From positions 1-45,077 of the IMG/VR virus record IMGVR_UViG_3300020195_000047: 45,077 nt of DNA. One strand, 5' to 3'. This document shows positions 22,410-30,307 of this stretch, piece after piece. The first letter of the stretch is position 1, and each line of letters opens with the position of its first letter. Source of the stretch: a virus. The notes beneath the pieces are model-generated. The model saw only the letters and a program-made list of their open reading frames with translations. It searched no databases and was not told the origin of the DNA. The position numbers were made by a program, and so were the translations under genes.

Positions 22410-22434
22410 CAGGCGGGGCAGTATTCAATTATGG
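22406..22434 (+). promoter_or_regulatory. Candidate promoter after the ubiquitin-like operon
   Basis: TTGACA at 22406-22411 shares its following bases (GGCGGGGC) with the promoter at 19085. The -10 is poor (TTATGG at 17 bases or AATTAT at 15). It would drive the downstream string of small genes. Confidence 0.35.
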
Positions 22435-22444
22435 GTGAAATGAA

Positions 22445-22678
22445 ATGACAGACGAAGAATTGACCAAACACTTTATTAAACTGCTCCCAACATACGAGGA
22501 GCATTTGCGACGGTTTGCGGATGATTTTGCAGCAAAGATGAAATTAGCCGACGACAACGACATACCTCTCATGGTGGCTTTTGATGGCTGTAAAAGCCAT
22601 TTTAAGCTTATGGGCGACGCTATGCTTTATGTAGCTGCGAACGCGCAGCTACTTGTTATCGGGGGGGCAGAGGCATGA
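22445..22678 (+). CDS. Small hypothetical early protein
   Basis: This 77-residue, mostly helical protein (FIKLLPTYEEHLRRFADDFA) ends 4 bases inside the next gene (ATGA). No family is recognised. Confidence 0.6.
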   Translation: MTDEELTKHFIKLLPTYEEHLRRFADDFAAKMKLADDNDIPLMVAFDGCKSHFKLMGDAMLYVAANAQLLVIGGAEA

Positions 22679-23058
22679 AGCAATCAATCATGAAAAAATG
22701 GGTCGCGGCTCTGCGCTCTGGTGAGTACGAGCAGATAACTGGGGAGCTTAGCAGTGACGTTGCCGGAACCAACCAATGTGGTTTCTGCTGCCTCGGTGTG
22801 CTGACCGATCTTTGTGCCAAGGATTCGGACCTGCCGCTGGAGGCGCTTCTGTCTATAAAACAAGACGGCGGCATTTGCCGAGACGTAGAGAAGTGGGCTG
22901 GGATGGGGAGCGACATGGGTACTCTCCCTAGCCGGGTCTTTGTTGACCCGGATTATGGGCGCGGCATGAAGCACGACACTTTGGCCACCCTCAACGACGG
23001 CGGCGCAGACTTTAACCGCATCGCGGACGTGATCGAAGAAAATTGGGAGAAACTATGA
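22675..23058 (+). CDS. Widespread phage hypothetical protein (CCLGVL family)
   Basis: This 127-residue protein has the pattern WVAALRSGEYEQ...CGFCCLGVLTDLC...LATLNDGGADFNRIADVIEE. It is common in hypothetical proteins of phages and mobile elements and has no known function. The paired Cys residues might bind metal. It is coupled to both neighbours by ATGA overlaps. Confidence 0.7.
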   Translation: MKQSIMKKWVAALRSGEYEQITGELSSDVAGTNQCGFCCLGVLTDLCAKDSDLPLEALLSIKQDGGICRDVEKWAGMGSDMGTLPSRVFVDPDYGRGMKHDTLATLNDGGADFNRIADVIEENWEKL

Positions 23059-23249
23059 AAAAATGGACCATCGAAAAACTGATCCGGGAACTATGTAAGC
23101 GCGAGGGCAAGAAGGCTCAGGTGAATATCGCTCAGATGCGGGAGATCGTCGGGGTGATTTCGGATGTGATCTACGAGGCTAGGCTTGAGCGCGACGAGTG
23201 GCACGATATGTTTGAGGCGCTTGGCGCGAAGCGGGCGAAGAAGAAATGA
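23055..23249 (+). CDS. Small basic hypothetical protein
   Basis: This 64-residue helical protein has a Lys-rich C-terminus (EALGAKRAKKK). The ATG at 23055 overlaps the upstream stop. It may be DNA-associated by charge only. Confidence 0.55.
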   Translation: MKKWTIEKLIRELCKREGKKAQVNIAQMREIVGVISDVIYEARLERDEWHDMFEALGAKRAKKK

Positions 23250-23479
23250 CACTAATCGAAGCACTGAAGAGCGGGCGTAGGTTTAAACGTGGCCCCGATG
23301 GGGCATGGATGACAGCCGGGTTTTCTTTCAACGTGGAACAAATGCTCGATGAGCGATGGGAGTTGGAGGGTGTGAGGGTGACTATCACGAAGGATAGCCT
23401 CGCCGCCGCGTGGGACAAAGCTTGCGCTGGGGCGGAAGCGGGATCGTGGGATCGGCTCTGCCGGGAGCTGGGACTATGA
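23246..23479 (+). CDS. Small hypothetical phage protein
   Basis: This 77-residue protein begins MTLIEALKSGRRFKRGPDG, a start seen in many short phage proteins of unknown function. It has a GTTTAAAC site at 23281 and ATGA overlaps on both sides. Confidence 0.6.
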   Translation: MTLIEALKSGRRFKRGPDGAWMTAGFSFNVEQMLDERWELEGVRVTITKDSLAAAWDKACAGAEAGSWDRLCRELGL

Positions 23480-23937
23480 CCGACGAGGAGAAGGCGCGGG
23501 AGCTGCTTAAGGGTACTATTAAGCAACACTCATCTCTTGGAGGCATCGGCGTGATCTCGGACCAAGGACATTTCGAGCTACTTCATGCCATCGCCAAGGC
23601 TCTTGCAGAGGCGCGGGCGGAGGGACCGAGGAAGGCGTGGTTAGCCCGAGTTGATGTCAGCCCGTCCGACACAGAAAGGGCGCGGGACCTAATAAGGTGG
23701 TTCACGGGCTACGGTGTTCGCGAGCCACAGGACACTCCGGCTATCGAGCGTTTCGCCAAGGCTTTTGCAGCGGCGCGGACCGAAGGTAGGGAGAATATTA
23801 GGGAGCTTATTTCTGATCTTGACCTTTGCGTCGGTGCCTTCAAGAGTGGCTCTCCTATAAACCCATTCACCCCAATAAGCGCACGACTGGAAGAACATTT
23901 AATACAGCTCCGCGCCAGCGTGAAGGAAACCAAATGA
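23476..23937 (+). CDS. Hypothetical helical early protein
   Basis: This 153-residue protein has two similar segments (FELLHAIAKALAEARAEG and IERFAKAFAAARTEGREN), which suggests an internal duplication. The ATG at 23476 overlaps the previous stop. Function unknown. Confidence 0.6.
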   Translation: MTDEEKARELLKGTIKQHSSLGGIGVISDQGHFELLHAIAKALAEARAEGPRKAWLARVDVSPSDTERARDLIRWFTGYGVREPQDTPAIERFAKAFAAARTEGRENIRELISDLDLCVGAFKSGSPINPFTPISARLEEHLIQLRASVKETK

Positions 23938-24161
23938 CTATAGACACAAAGCTCAATGAATTGATGAACCATACTGAAGAGCTAGTCAGGCGTTACCATT
24001 GGCTCGTTGAAGAGCTATCCGCAGAACTAGCCCGCTCCGAGAAGCTAGTGGAGGCGCTGGAGGAGATCCGCGAATGGGATGGGGGCTATACTAGCCCGCC
24101 TGAGTTGAGGAGGTGTGCCGAGGAGGCTCTTGCCACCTACCGGGCGGAGGGCAGGGGATGA
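23934..24161 (+). CDS. Small coiled-coil early protein
   Basis: This 75-residue protein is dominated by a charged helix (WLVEELSAELARSEKLVEAL). It has ATGA overlaps at both ends. Function unknown. Confidence 0.6.
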   Translation: MTIDTKLNELMNHTEELVRRYHWLVEELSAELARSEKLVEALEEIREWDGGYTSPPELRRCAEEALATYRAEGRG

Positions 24162-24316
24162 GCTTTAATTACGCCGTGATTAACCTAAAAGTAATTGATG
24201 ACCTGCGCTCAATTTGCGAGAGGCCATCAACGCAATGGACTGAAAAAGAGGCTCTTCAAGTGGCCATGGCAATCGAAGCCCTGCGGATAGTTTTGAAGCA
24301 AAGGGAGCCCAAATGA
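24158..24316 (+). CDS. 52-residue hypothetical protein
   Basis: The product is MSFNYAVINLKVIDDLRSIC and a further helix. It is coupled to both neighbours by ATGA overlaps, the main evidence that it is real. Confidence 0.5.
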   Translation: MSFNYAVINLKVIDDLRSICERPSTQWTEKEALQVAMAIEALRIVLKQREPK

Positions 24317-24633
24317 CCCCCAGCAAGCAAGCCATGAAGCGAGCGGGAGAGATTATGGCGGGCGCTATCACGGCGTGGAACGTGCTGCAACATCTGGGAG
24401 AAACAACGACGCTACAGCGAGACATCGCCGCCGCTCTCTCTGAGCCCAAGCCATCGACGCTATCCGACAGCACGATTGAGGCGGAGGCCATCATCCGCTT
24501 TGGGGGCCCATACATTGATTCAGAGATGGACGCCCACTGGTGCCGCTACAAAGAAGCGTTTAAACAAGGCGCTGAGTTTGCCCGCCAGTACATCGCCCAG
24601 CCGGGCGTGGAGGATGAGAAAAATGAGCAGTGA
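24313..24633 (+). CDS. Hypothetical early protein (MTPSKQAM start)
   Basis: This 106-residue protein begins MTPSKQAMKRAGEIMAGAIT. The first 17 bases from the ATG are shared with the gene at 24850, suggesting cassette exchange at gene starts. The second half contains WCRYKEAFKQGAEFARQYI. Function unknown. Confidence 0.6.
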   Translation: MTPSKQAMKRAGEIMAGAITAWNVLQHLGETTTLQRDIAAALSEPKPSTLSDSTIEAEAIIRFGGPYIDSEMDAHWCRYKEAFKQGAEFARQYIAQPGVEDEKNEQ

Positions 24634-24853
24634 ATGGCAACGAAAAGCATTTAATAACGATGGCATGGACCCCGACTGGAAGCCGGTGCTAACTTCGGCT
24701 AAACCAAATAAAATTGATAATCTTTTCATAGCCATTCAATGTTTAGCCAATGTTTTAAAGCCCCATAACTTAAAAACAAAGGACAGTCTGCGAGTCACCA
24801 TGCGCGGCCAGGATTGGGACGCAATAATTACTGCGTTTGAGGCATTAAAATGA
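24623..24853 (+). CDS. Small hypothetical early protein
   Basis: This 76-residue protein (MSSEWQRKAFNNDGMDPDWK) overlaps the upstream gene by 11 bases and the downstream gene by 4. It is richer in A/T than its neighbours (24690-24790). Function unknown. Confidence 0.55.
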   Translation: MSSEWQRKAFNNDGMDPDWKPVLTSAKPNKIDNLFIAIQCLANVLKPHNLKTKDSLRVTMRGQDWDAIITAFEALK

Positions 24854-25251
24854 CCCCCAGCAAGCAGGCCATGGACTTGAAAGAACTGCGCAGGATCGCG
24901 CTGGCCGCGACGCCGGGGCAGTGGGTGTACGACTTGGTGAATGGAGAAATTGAGGCAGAAAAAGGACGCCGTGGCATATGCGCGTTTCATGGGCTCACTG
25001 AGTTTTTGGACGACAACACGGAGCGTAAAATATATTCCTTTGAGCAGGACGACAACGCCAACCACATCTGCGCCTTCTCCCCCCTCCAAGCCCTAGCACT
25101 GCTCGACGAGCTGGAGCGGTGCCGGGCGGCGCTATCGACGGCGCAGCTAGTGATACGGTCGAGGTACGCGGCAGAGCGTGAGCTGCGGGCGACACTGGAG
25201 CTTATCGCCAACCAAGCGATTGCTCACAACGCGCTGGGGGAGGACAAATGA
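24850..25251 (+). CDS. Ead/Ea22-like early protein
   Basis: This 133-residue protein has the layout of Ead/Ea22-like phage proteins: an early LRRIALAATPGQWVYD segment, a middle DNANHICAFSPLQALALL and a coiled C-terminus ending in LDELERCRAALS and a further helix. These are accessory early genes of unknown function in lambdoid and other phages. Confidence 0.65.
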   Translation: MTPSKQAMDLKELRRIALAATPGQWVYDLVNGEIEAEKGRRGICAFHGLTEFLDDNTERKIYSFEQDDNANHICAFSPLQALALLDELERCRAALSTAQLVIRSRYAAERELRATLELIANQAIAHNALGEDK

Positions 25252-25781
25252 TTTTAGATTTGCCAGAGCCCATACGCTGCCAGGTTCTACAAAAATACCT
25301 GACCAACGATAAGCATCAAGGCGTCGAAGACTGCTACGTTTTCGCCGTCACGATTCTTGAACATCGAACACTGCTTTTTACCTGTCACACTGAGAACGGC
25401 GCTGTCTTTTCTCGCCTGCCGATATGGGCCTTTCGCGCCAAGTATTACTCGGGAGAAGGCGTCAACCTGGAGACGCTGTGCCCTTGGAGTACCGTGGGAG
25501 TGGCTGCCTCTATTATCAAGCACAGGTATCTCAAGGACTACGAGGTTCAGTGCAAAATTGGAGACGCCCTACTCAGCGGGAGATACCTTTTCACGATTGA
25601 TTACAGCGAAGGGCTCTACGCCCAAGACCCCGAGCAGCACAAGACGCACAACGTGATTGAGTTGCGATGCGGCCTGTTCGCGGCGCTCCCGAACAACTAC
25701 TGCGTGTTTGAAGACGCTCACTTTACTAAGTCAGAGCCGCATTTTTCTCACTACTGTCGCAACGAAACTTATTTCCAATGA
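25248..25781 (+). CDS. Hypothetical early protein
   Basis: This 177-residue beta-rich protein has several Cys and His residues near the C-terminus (HFSHYCRNETYFQ). It is coupled by ATGA to the genes on both sides. No family is recognised. Confidence 0.6.
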   Translation: MILDLPEPIRCQVLQKYLTNDKHQGVEDCYVFAVTILEHRTLLFTCHTENGAVFSRLPIWAFRAKYYSGEGVNLETLCPWSTVGVAASIIKHRYLKDYEVQCKIGDALLSGRYLFTIDYSEGLYAQDPEQHKTHNVIELRCGLFAALPNNYCVFEDAHFTKSEPHFSHYCRNETYFQ

Positions 25782-25954
25782 CCAACTACGAGCGGGTGGC
25801 GAGCTGCCAAATTTGTAGCCGAGTCATCAAGTCTCGGACCAACAGACCCAAGAAATGCCCTGAGTGCAGGTTCAAATGGGCAAAATATTTAAACGAGTTG
25901 CCGCCAAATTGGCGGTGGCATTTAAACAAATGGTACGAAAGAGGAGGCATTTAA
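25778..25954 (+). CDS. Small zinc-finger protein
   Basis: This 58-residue frame has ATGA overlap with the upstream stop and ends one base before the next ATG. CQIC (residues 10-13) and CPEC (27-30) form a likely zinc knuckle, followed by a Trp-rich basic tail (WRWHLNKWYERGG). The gene carries two ATTTAAAC sites (25887, 25920), and its TAA stop lies in a third TTTAAA at 25950. Confidence 0.7.
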   Translation: MTNYERVASCQICSRVIKSRTNRPKKCPECRFKWAKYLNELPPNWRWHLNKWYERGGI

Positions 25955-26548
25955 ATGACGTTAGAAGATTGTAAGTTCCTATTGGCCAAGGTGCGATCAC
26001 CGCTTGTGCGAGTTAGCCCGGCTGGAGGGAGGGCTTCCGAGGGAGGAGGCCACTGGGGCAGGGCGAGACTTATGGGGATCAATGGAGTGACCGCTCTGAT
26101 CCAGCCCATGGGTCACAAGAAAATAGAACACGTAGACCCGGCGTATTTAAACAATTGGCTGTCTAAAAATGAGGTGGTTGTTCCGTCTGACGAGAAGCAA
26201 GCTCCCGCCGTAGACCCATGGGAGCGGGCAGACCAACTTTGGAACGCCGGCAAGCCCATGTGGAAGATTGCTGAGGCGGTCAACGTCCCCGCCCCTACTC
26301 TTTCTAAGTATTTTACCAAAAAGGGTATGCGGCGAAACAAAAAACCGACTCCGGTGGTGGTGCCTGAAGTGGTGCCCGTGGTGGTGCCTGAAGCAGTGCC
26401 GATGGTGTTTGTGGCAAGGCCTGAGTGGGTGGCTCCGAAGCCTTCTCATTCCTCTGATAACGACCTGAAGGCGGCGCTACAGATGATTCTTAAAATGAAG
26501 ATCGCAGATACTTCAAAGCTGCTTGCGATTGAGGCCTTGACTATGTAA
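25955..26548 (+). CDS. HTH protein with Pro-Val linker
   Basis: This is a 197-residue protein. Residues about 88-125 hold a helix-turn-helix (WERADQLWNAGKPMWKIAEA, VNVPAPTLSKYFTKKGM). A low-complexity linker of repeated VVVPE/VVPVV units separates it from a C-terminal helix pair. It closes the rightward early operon and may regulate it. AGAGGAGG precedes the ATG. Confidence 0.6.
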   Translation: MTLEDCKFLLAKVRSPLVRVSPAGGRASEGGGHWGRARLMGINGVTALIQPMGHKKIEHVDPAYLNNWLSKNEVVVPSDEKQAPAVDPWERADQLWNAGKPMWKIAEAVNVPAPTLSKYFTKKGMRRNKKPTPVVVPEVVPVVVPEAVPMVFVARPEWVAPKPSHSSDNDLKAALQMILKMKIADTSKLLAIEALTM

Positions 26549-26586
26549 ACTGCTTGGCGAAGGTACTCGCCCTATCTTCTTTCGAG

Positions 26587-26630
26587 GCCCCCGAGGAAGC
26601 AGAAATGCTTCTCCGGGGGCTTCTTCTTTT
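26587..26630 (+). terminator. Strong intrinsic terminator of the early operon
   Basis: GCCCCCG/CGGGGGC and GGAAGCA/TGCTTCT form a long stem closed by a GAAA tetraloop, followed by TTCTTCTTTT. It lies 38 bases after the HTH gene stop and faces the converging primase gene. Confidence 0.9.
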
Positions 26631-26632
26631 GT

Positions 26633-28789
26633 CTAGCGGCAGGGCTCGTAAACCCGGATTTTGCCGTGGGAAGAATCCCGCTCGACGACCCGGATTTGCT
26701 CGCTCACAAGAAGGTCGCTCACAATCTCGTCGCGCTCCCGGCGAGTCAGGCGGCCAAACTGCTTTGTAAGGCGAGCCTGAGAAACGCCTTTGGTGTTGGC
26801 CTCTTCGATGTACTTAAGGACTTGCTTCATAATCCGAACGCGGTCCGAGCTTTCGGCAAGGCTTGAGATGAAGACACGTTGTGACACGAACATCCAGTCC
26901 CACAGCTCTTCGGCGTAATCAAACGCATCCTTCTGGATGGTAAACGCTTCGTCTACGTAGGCTTCGTCAAACGGACGACCGTGTTCATCGCGGCTTTGGG
27001 TGACGTGAGTTGCCGTGGGATCGGTCATGCGGCCAAGCTCGTACATGAGCGCGATCTTGACGACCTGTTCAATCTTACGCGCCTGGAAGGCATCAAACGC
27101 TTCGTCTGCATCTTGGAGCTTGCGTGCCTCAAAGTATTTGCGAGACAGTGCGTTTAAATGGCTGCGGTCAAACGGCTGCACGTCACGAGCGATGCGCTGT
27201 GCATCGGGAGCTTCCGTCATAGAGCCCGAGGGATTGGCTGGGGTGGTATTTTGCCCGGCCAGAAGAATCGGGTAGCGCTCAAAGATCATGTTGCGCCACT
27301 GGACAATAGGGCCAAGCCAGTCACGGTCTGAAAGGGCTTCTTTCCAGTCCAGCATCGGTTGGGGGAAGATGAGGAACCGTGGGAAGAAACCCTTTTCGGT
27401 CATTGTCTTGGAGATTGAATTCAAAAGACCAGCGTTTGTGGTTGAGGCCAATATCGAGACAGCGGGCGACCAGACGCCAGTCCTCTCGCCGTCTTTGATG
27501 CCGGAAACCGACTGAGAGAAGCGGAAGAACGAAGTAGGTCCTGCTGACCAAGCGCCGCACATAATGTCCACAAGCTCAGACTGGAAGCTGGAGCCGTCTC
27601 GCATATGTGCAAACATGGCCGACACTTCGTCCAGAACGTCCAGCCGCTCCCGCTGTTTGGCGAGCGAGTTGGTGAAGACCTTGCCAGACTTGTAGCCGCC
27701 AGCGCCTAGCATCGAGTGAGGCACGAGCTTTTCTGCGGCTGCATAGGGGAACGATTTGCCGGTGCCCGAGGGGGCGACGTTTAAGACGTAGGTGCTGAGG
27801 CCAATGCGGCCACATTTAAACCTATTCTGGAGAAGGGACGACATGATGGAGATAGCGCCACCAAGGGCCAGCGACGGGATCTGCGGTGACGACTGCTGCT
27901 CGATATACTCGTAGATCCAGCGCATGGCTCCCTCGGGGGGAAGCGGTGGGTGGCGGTACACATGGGAGTCAGTGCTTTGGCGCGGGGAATCTTGAGTTAG
28001 ACGTGCGGCGATGAGCTTGGAAACGTCGATGGCCACCTGGGGGGAGGTAGTCTCGATGCGCTTGTTTTGGAGGAGGGCCTTTTTGATGGCATCTTCTGCC
28101 ATGCGCCGGGCGGCCTTGGGAGGGTTTGTACCGCGATGATTCTCGGTGGTGTCGTAGAACCAGCTTTTACATTCGTGCGCGAGCATCTTCTCGCAGATTG
28201 CGTCTAGCGATTCGCCGTCACAAGCCATAGCGAACGATAGCGCAGAGAGCGTGTTCCACCGGCCAATAGAGGCGCTGATGCTGCGCTCACCAGATGGGCC
28301 ACGGTTGAGCGGCTGGAACACAGACGAGTCCCGACCCTTTGGCAGCGTGGGGAGGTCGTCGAACGGGAGGGCGTTATTCAGCCAGATATAGGGCTTGCCA
28401 GTTTCGGGGTGAATCGAGGGAGGCAGGATGACTTGACCGCCGTGGCCAATGATGTCGATGCCAGCGTAGTGTTCGACTGATTCACCAGACCATTTAAACG
28501 CACGCGACTCACGGCCTTCGCGACCGCGCCAAGACACCGGAGAGATAGGGAGCTTATCGAACAGGGAGGCGTCGTCGATGTCGAGGACTACGATGCCGCT
28601 TGCCTTCCCGCATGGCATCCCAATATTGCAGTCAGAGTAGGTTTGCTCCCATGCGCCGAGGATGGAGATTTCTACCTGCTCGTTACAATACTTGGACCAT
28701 TCTTTAACCACTGGCATCTTGCCAGCGCAGGGGATGACGGAGATCCCCGCCTCCCAGAGAGGTGATGCTTTCTCGCCAAAGATCATCAT
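26633..28789 (-). CDS. Primase-polymerase with DUF3987 helicase-like domain
   Basis: This is a 718-residue protein. The N-terminal ~150 residues resemble the bifunctional primase/polymerase fold, with the metal-binding LDIDD (Asp70, Asp72) and the later GGQVILPPSIHPETGKPY. Residues from about 285 match DUF3987-type helicases, with Walker A APSGTGKSF at 339-347. It should prime, and perhaps extend, phage DNA during replication. No other DNA polymerase is visible in the genome. GGAAG precedes the ATG; it is transcribed with the XRE repressor gene. Three TTTAAA-type sites occur inside it. Confidence 0.85.
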   Translation of the reverse strand: MMIFGEKASPLWEAGISVIPCAGKMPVVKEWSKYCNEQVEISILGAWEQTYSDCNIGMPCGKASGIVVLDIDDASLFDKLPISPVSWRGREGRESRAFKWSGESVEHYAGIDIIGHGGQVILPPSIHPETGKPYIWLNNALPFDDLPTLPKGRDSSVFQPLNRGPSGERSISASIGRWNTLSALSFAMACDGESLDAICEKMLAHECKSWFYDTTENHRGTNPPKAARRMAEDAIKKALLQNKRIETTSPQVAIDVSKLIAARLTQDSPRQSTDSHVYRHPPLPPEGAMRWIYEYIEQQSSPQIPSLALGGAISIMSSLLQNRFKCGRIGLSTYVLNVAPSGTGKSFPYAAAEKLVPHSMLGAGGYKSGKVFTNSLAKQRERLDVLDEVSAMFAHMRDGSSFQSELVDIMCGAWSAGPTSFFRFSQSVSGIKDGERTGVWSPAVSILASTTNAGLLNSISKTMTEKGFFPRFLIFPQPMLDWKEALSDRDWLGPIVQWRNMIFERYPILLAGQNTTPANPSGSMTEAPDAQRIARDVQPFDRSHLNALSRKYFEARKLQDADEAFDAFQARKIEQVVKIALMYELGRMTDPTATHVTQSRDEHGRPFDEAYVDEAFTIQKDAFDYAEELWDWMFVSQRVFISSLAESSDRVRIMKQVLKYIEEANTKGVSQARLTKQFGRLTRRERDEIVSDLLVSEQIRVVERDSSHGKIRVYEPCR

Positions 28790-28793
28790 GAGC

Positions 28794-29024
28794 TTAGGCT
28801 TCCTTGAGCCAGTCTAAAAAGGCGATGTCTGCGATGATGGTGAGTTCTTTAATGTGTGCCAAGCTGGGGATAGTATCTCCCATTTCCCAATAACTCACGG
28901 CCTGCCTGCTAACATCGAGACGCGATGCCACATCCTCAAGCGTCATCCCCTTGGATTCACGCCAGATACGGAGCTTGGCAGCGCCGATTGTGACGACTGG
29001 TTTTTTCTTGTGTTGACTTTTCAT
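28794..29024 (-). CDS. XRE-family repressor
   Basis: This 76-residue protein has a Cro/CI HTH: LRIWRESKGMTLEDVASRLD, VSRQAVSYWEMGDTIPSL. The ATG at 29024 is chosen because the domain starts there; a longer frame to 29096 would overlap the divergent gene. Two direct repeats around its start codon are likely its operators, so it should repress itself and the primase and also control the divergent recombination operon. There is no dimerisation or cleavage domain, so it is Cro-like. Confidence 0.85.
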   Translation of the reverse strand: MKSQHKKKPVVTIGAAKLRIWRESKGMTLEDVASRLDVSRQAVSYWEMGDTIPSLAHIKELTIIADIAFLDWLKEA

Positions 29025-29042
29025 ATTCGTCAAGCGTACATT
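29013..29042 (+). promoter_or_regulatory. Promoter of the recombination/replication operon
   Basis: TTGACT (29013-29018) and TACATT (29037-29042), 18 bases apart, point rightward. One operator repeat lies in the spacer and the other just after the -10, ideal for repression. Confidence 0.5.
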
Positions 29043-29055
29043 GATATTCGTTAAG
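29023..29055. promoter_or_regulatory. Two XRE operator repeats, 21 bp apart
   Basis: ATATTCGTCAAG (29023-29034) and ATATTCGTTAAG (29044-29055) are direct repeats with one mismatch and a spacing of two helical turns. They lie in the 53-base divergent gap between the repressor and the recombination operon. Confidence 0.7.
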
Positions 29056-29077
29056 GCACAAGGCCAGAAAGGCAAGA

Positions 29078-29830
29078 ATGAAAATTCAAAACACATCCAC
29101 CATCCACCAGGGGCCGATCAGAGTTGTAGTGTACGCTGACAACGGACGCGGGAAAACCTCACTCATGAGGGGGCTGCCAAAGGCTATCGTGCTTGGCAAC
29201 GAGAACGGGCTGCGCTCACTGCGCGGCACTAGCATCGCCTACGTCGACTTGACCAAGGACGTAAACGGCGTGCCATACAAGACGGCGACCGAACGCTTCA
29301 ACGCGACCATAGAGGCGATCAAAAGTCCTACCCTCAAAGAGTATGACAATGTCGGCTTCGATACGCTCACGCAGTTCGGCTACGTGCTGAAGGGTTACAT
29401 CGAGGAGAACTTCGCGTCGGAGATCGTGAAGAACAAGTTCTTCCTCTACAGCAAAATTGCCGAGATCACGACCCAGCTCATCAACTACATCAACGACAAC
29501 ATGACCTGTAACTTTATCATGCTCTGCCAAGAGAACCTGGTGAAAGACGAGGAGCAGCGTCAGTTCTTCCAGCCCGACTATCCTGGCAACGCAAGCCTCG
29601 GCGTCATCATGGGCCTGTTCGATGAGGTCTACCGTTTGGTGCTTGATGAAACGATTAAGAACGCAGACGGCTCCGCCAAGCGTTGGCTGCTGACTCAGCC
29701 CGGAACCCGCTTCAAGGCGAAAACGCGTGGTGGCGTACTCCCCATGGAAGAGGCCAACCTTGGCGCCATCTTCAAAAAACTCAGTGAAAATCCTGCGGCT
29801 GAAGCTCAGGTAGAAGGAAACAAGAAATGA
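29078..29830 (+). CDS. Sak4-like ATPase (recombination/annealing)
   Basis: This 250-residue protein has a RecA-like ATPase N-terminus: YADNGRGKTSLMRG is the Walker A loop (residues 19-32), and VGFDTLTQFGYVLK supplies the Walker B Asp. Proteins of this type, often labelled phage nucleotide-binding proteins or Sak4, assist single-strand annealing recombination. It is followed directly by a DUF669 gene (ATGA overlap), a common pairing, and by nuclease genes further on. AAAGG precedes the ATG. Confidence 0.8.
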   Translation: MKIQNTSTIHQGPIRVVVYADNGRGKTSLMRGLPKAIVLGNENGLRSLRGTSIAYVDLTKDVNGVPYKTATERFNATIEAIKSPTLKEYDNVGFDTLTQFGYVLKGYIEENFASEIVKNKFFLYSKIAEITTQLINYINDNMTCNFIMLCQENLVKDEEQRQFFQPDYPGNASLGVIMGLFDEVYRLVLDETIKNADGSAKRWLLTQPGTRFKAKTRGGVLPMEEANLGAIFKKLSENPAAEAQVEGNKK

Positions 29831-30240
29831 TTAATATTGATCTGTCTAAAGTCGAAACGAACGAGTGGCTTCCCGGCGAGTACCAAGTGACCTGTACCGG
29901 GGCCGAGCTTAAGGACACCAAGAACATGGGGAAAATGATTAAGGTTGAGTTTACGACTTCTTCCGGCCGCAAGCTCTGGCACAACTTCAACATCGTCAAC
30001 CAAAGTGAGAAGGCACAGGAGATCGGCCTGGGCCAGCTCAAGAGCTTCCTTAAGGCAGCGGCGTTTCCGAACCCGGACCATTTGACCAACGAGGCCGATA
30101 TGCTGAACTTGCGTGCGACTGTCAAAGTTAAGATCGAAGAGTCTGACGGCTACGGCCCCCAGGCTCGCATCTCCTACTTTAAGCCGAGCGGTAGTTCTAC
30201 CGCACCCACCGCCCCCACTGTGCCCGGCAACATTTTCTAA
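29827..30240 (+). CDS. DUF669 protein, probable single-strand DNA-binding role
   Basis: This is a 137-residue protein. The N-terminus (WLPGEYQVTCTGAELKDTKN) and middle (LRATVKVKIEESDGYGPQA) match the DUF669 pattern. Members usually follow Sak4-like genes and are thought to bind single-stranded DNA. The Ser/Thr/Pro-rich tail ending in GNIF resembles the C-terminal tip of SSB proteins. Confidence 0.75.
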   Translation: MINIDLSKVETNEWLPGEYQVTCTGAELKDTKNMGKMIKVEFTTSSGRKLWHNFNIVNQSEKAQEIGLGQLKSFLKAAAFPNPDHLTNEADMLNLRATVKVKIEESDGYGPQARISYFKPSGSSTAPTAPTVPGNIF

Positions 30241-30307
30241 TCCATCTACGTGTTCTCCCGAGCGTGCCTAATTCGGGGGATCTTAGCCATCAGGCAGAAA
30301 GGAACCC

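Larger units (their letters stand above)
16075..24565. repeat. Dispersed palindrome GTTTAAAC (dense zone)
   Basis: Eleven of the 14 exact copies of the window lie here: starts at 16075, 17439, 17776, 18376, 18741, 19027, 19754, 20438, 21472, 23281 and 24558. The other three are at 12166, 32043 and 36380. One-base variants ATTTAAAC/GTTTAAAT occur at about a dozen further places (for example 9628, 12288, 15996, 17128, 21810, 25887, 25920, 26145, 27152, 27814, 28492, 38529). In genes it is read as Phe-Lys (TTT AAA) or Leu-Asn (TTA AAC), and once spans a stop codon. Confidence 0.85.
24311..24873 (+). repeat. Repeated gene-start module
   Basis: The genes at 24313 and 24850 share AAATGACCCCCAGCAAGCA across the upstream stop and their first codons, then GCCATG after one mismatch. 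The proteins diverge after MTPSKQAM. The repeat is 537 bp apart and suggests exchange of gene bodies downstream of a common translation start. Confidence 0.7.

Noticed and set aside
26633-26769. Rightward frame after the early terminator
   Set aside because: It runs through the terminator hairpin and opposite the primase C-terminus, and has a low-complexity Arg/Gly composition.
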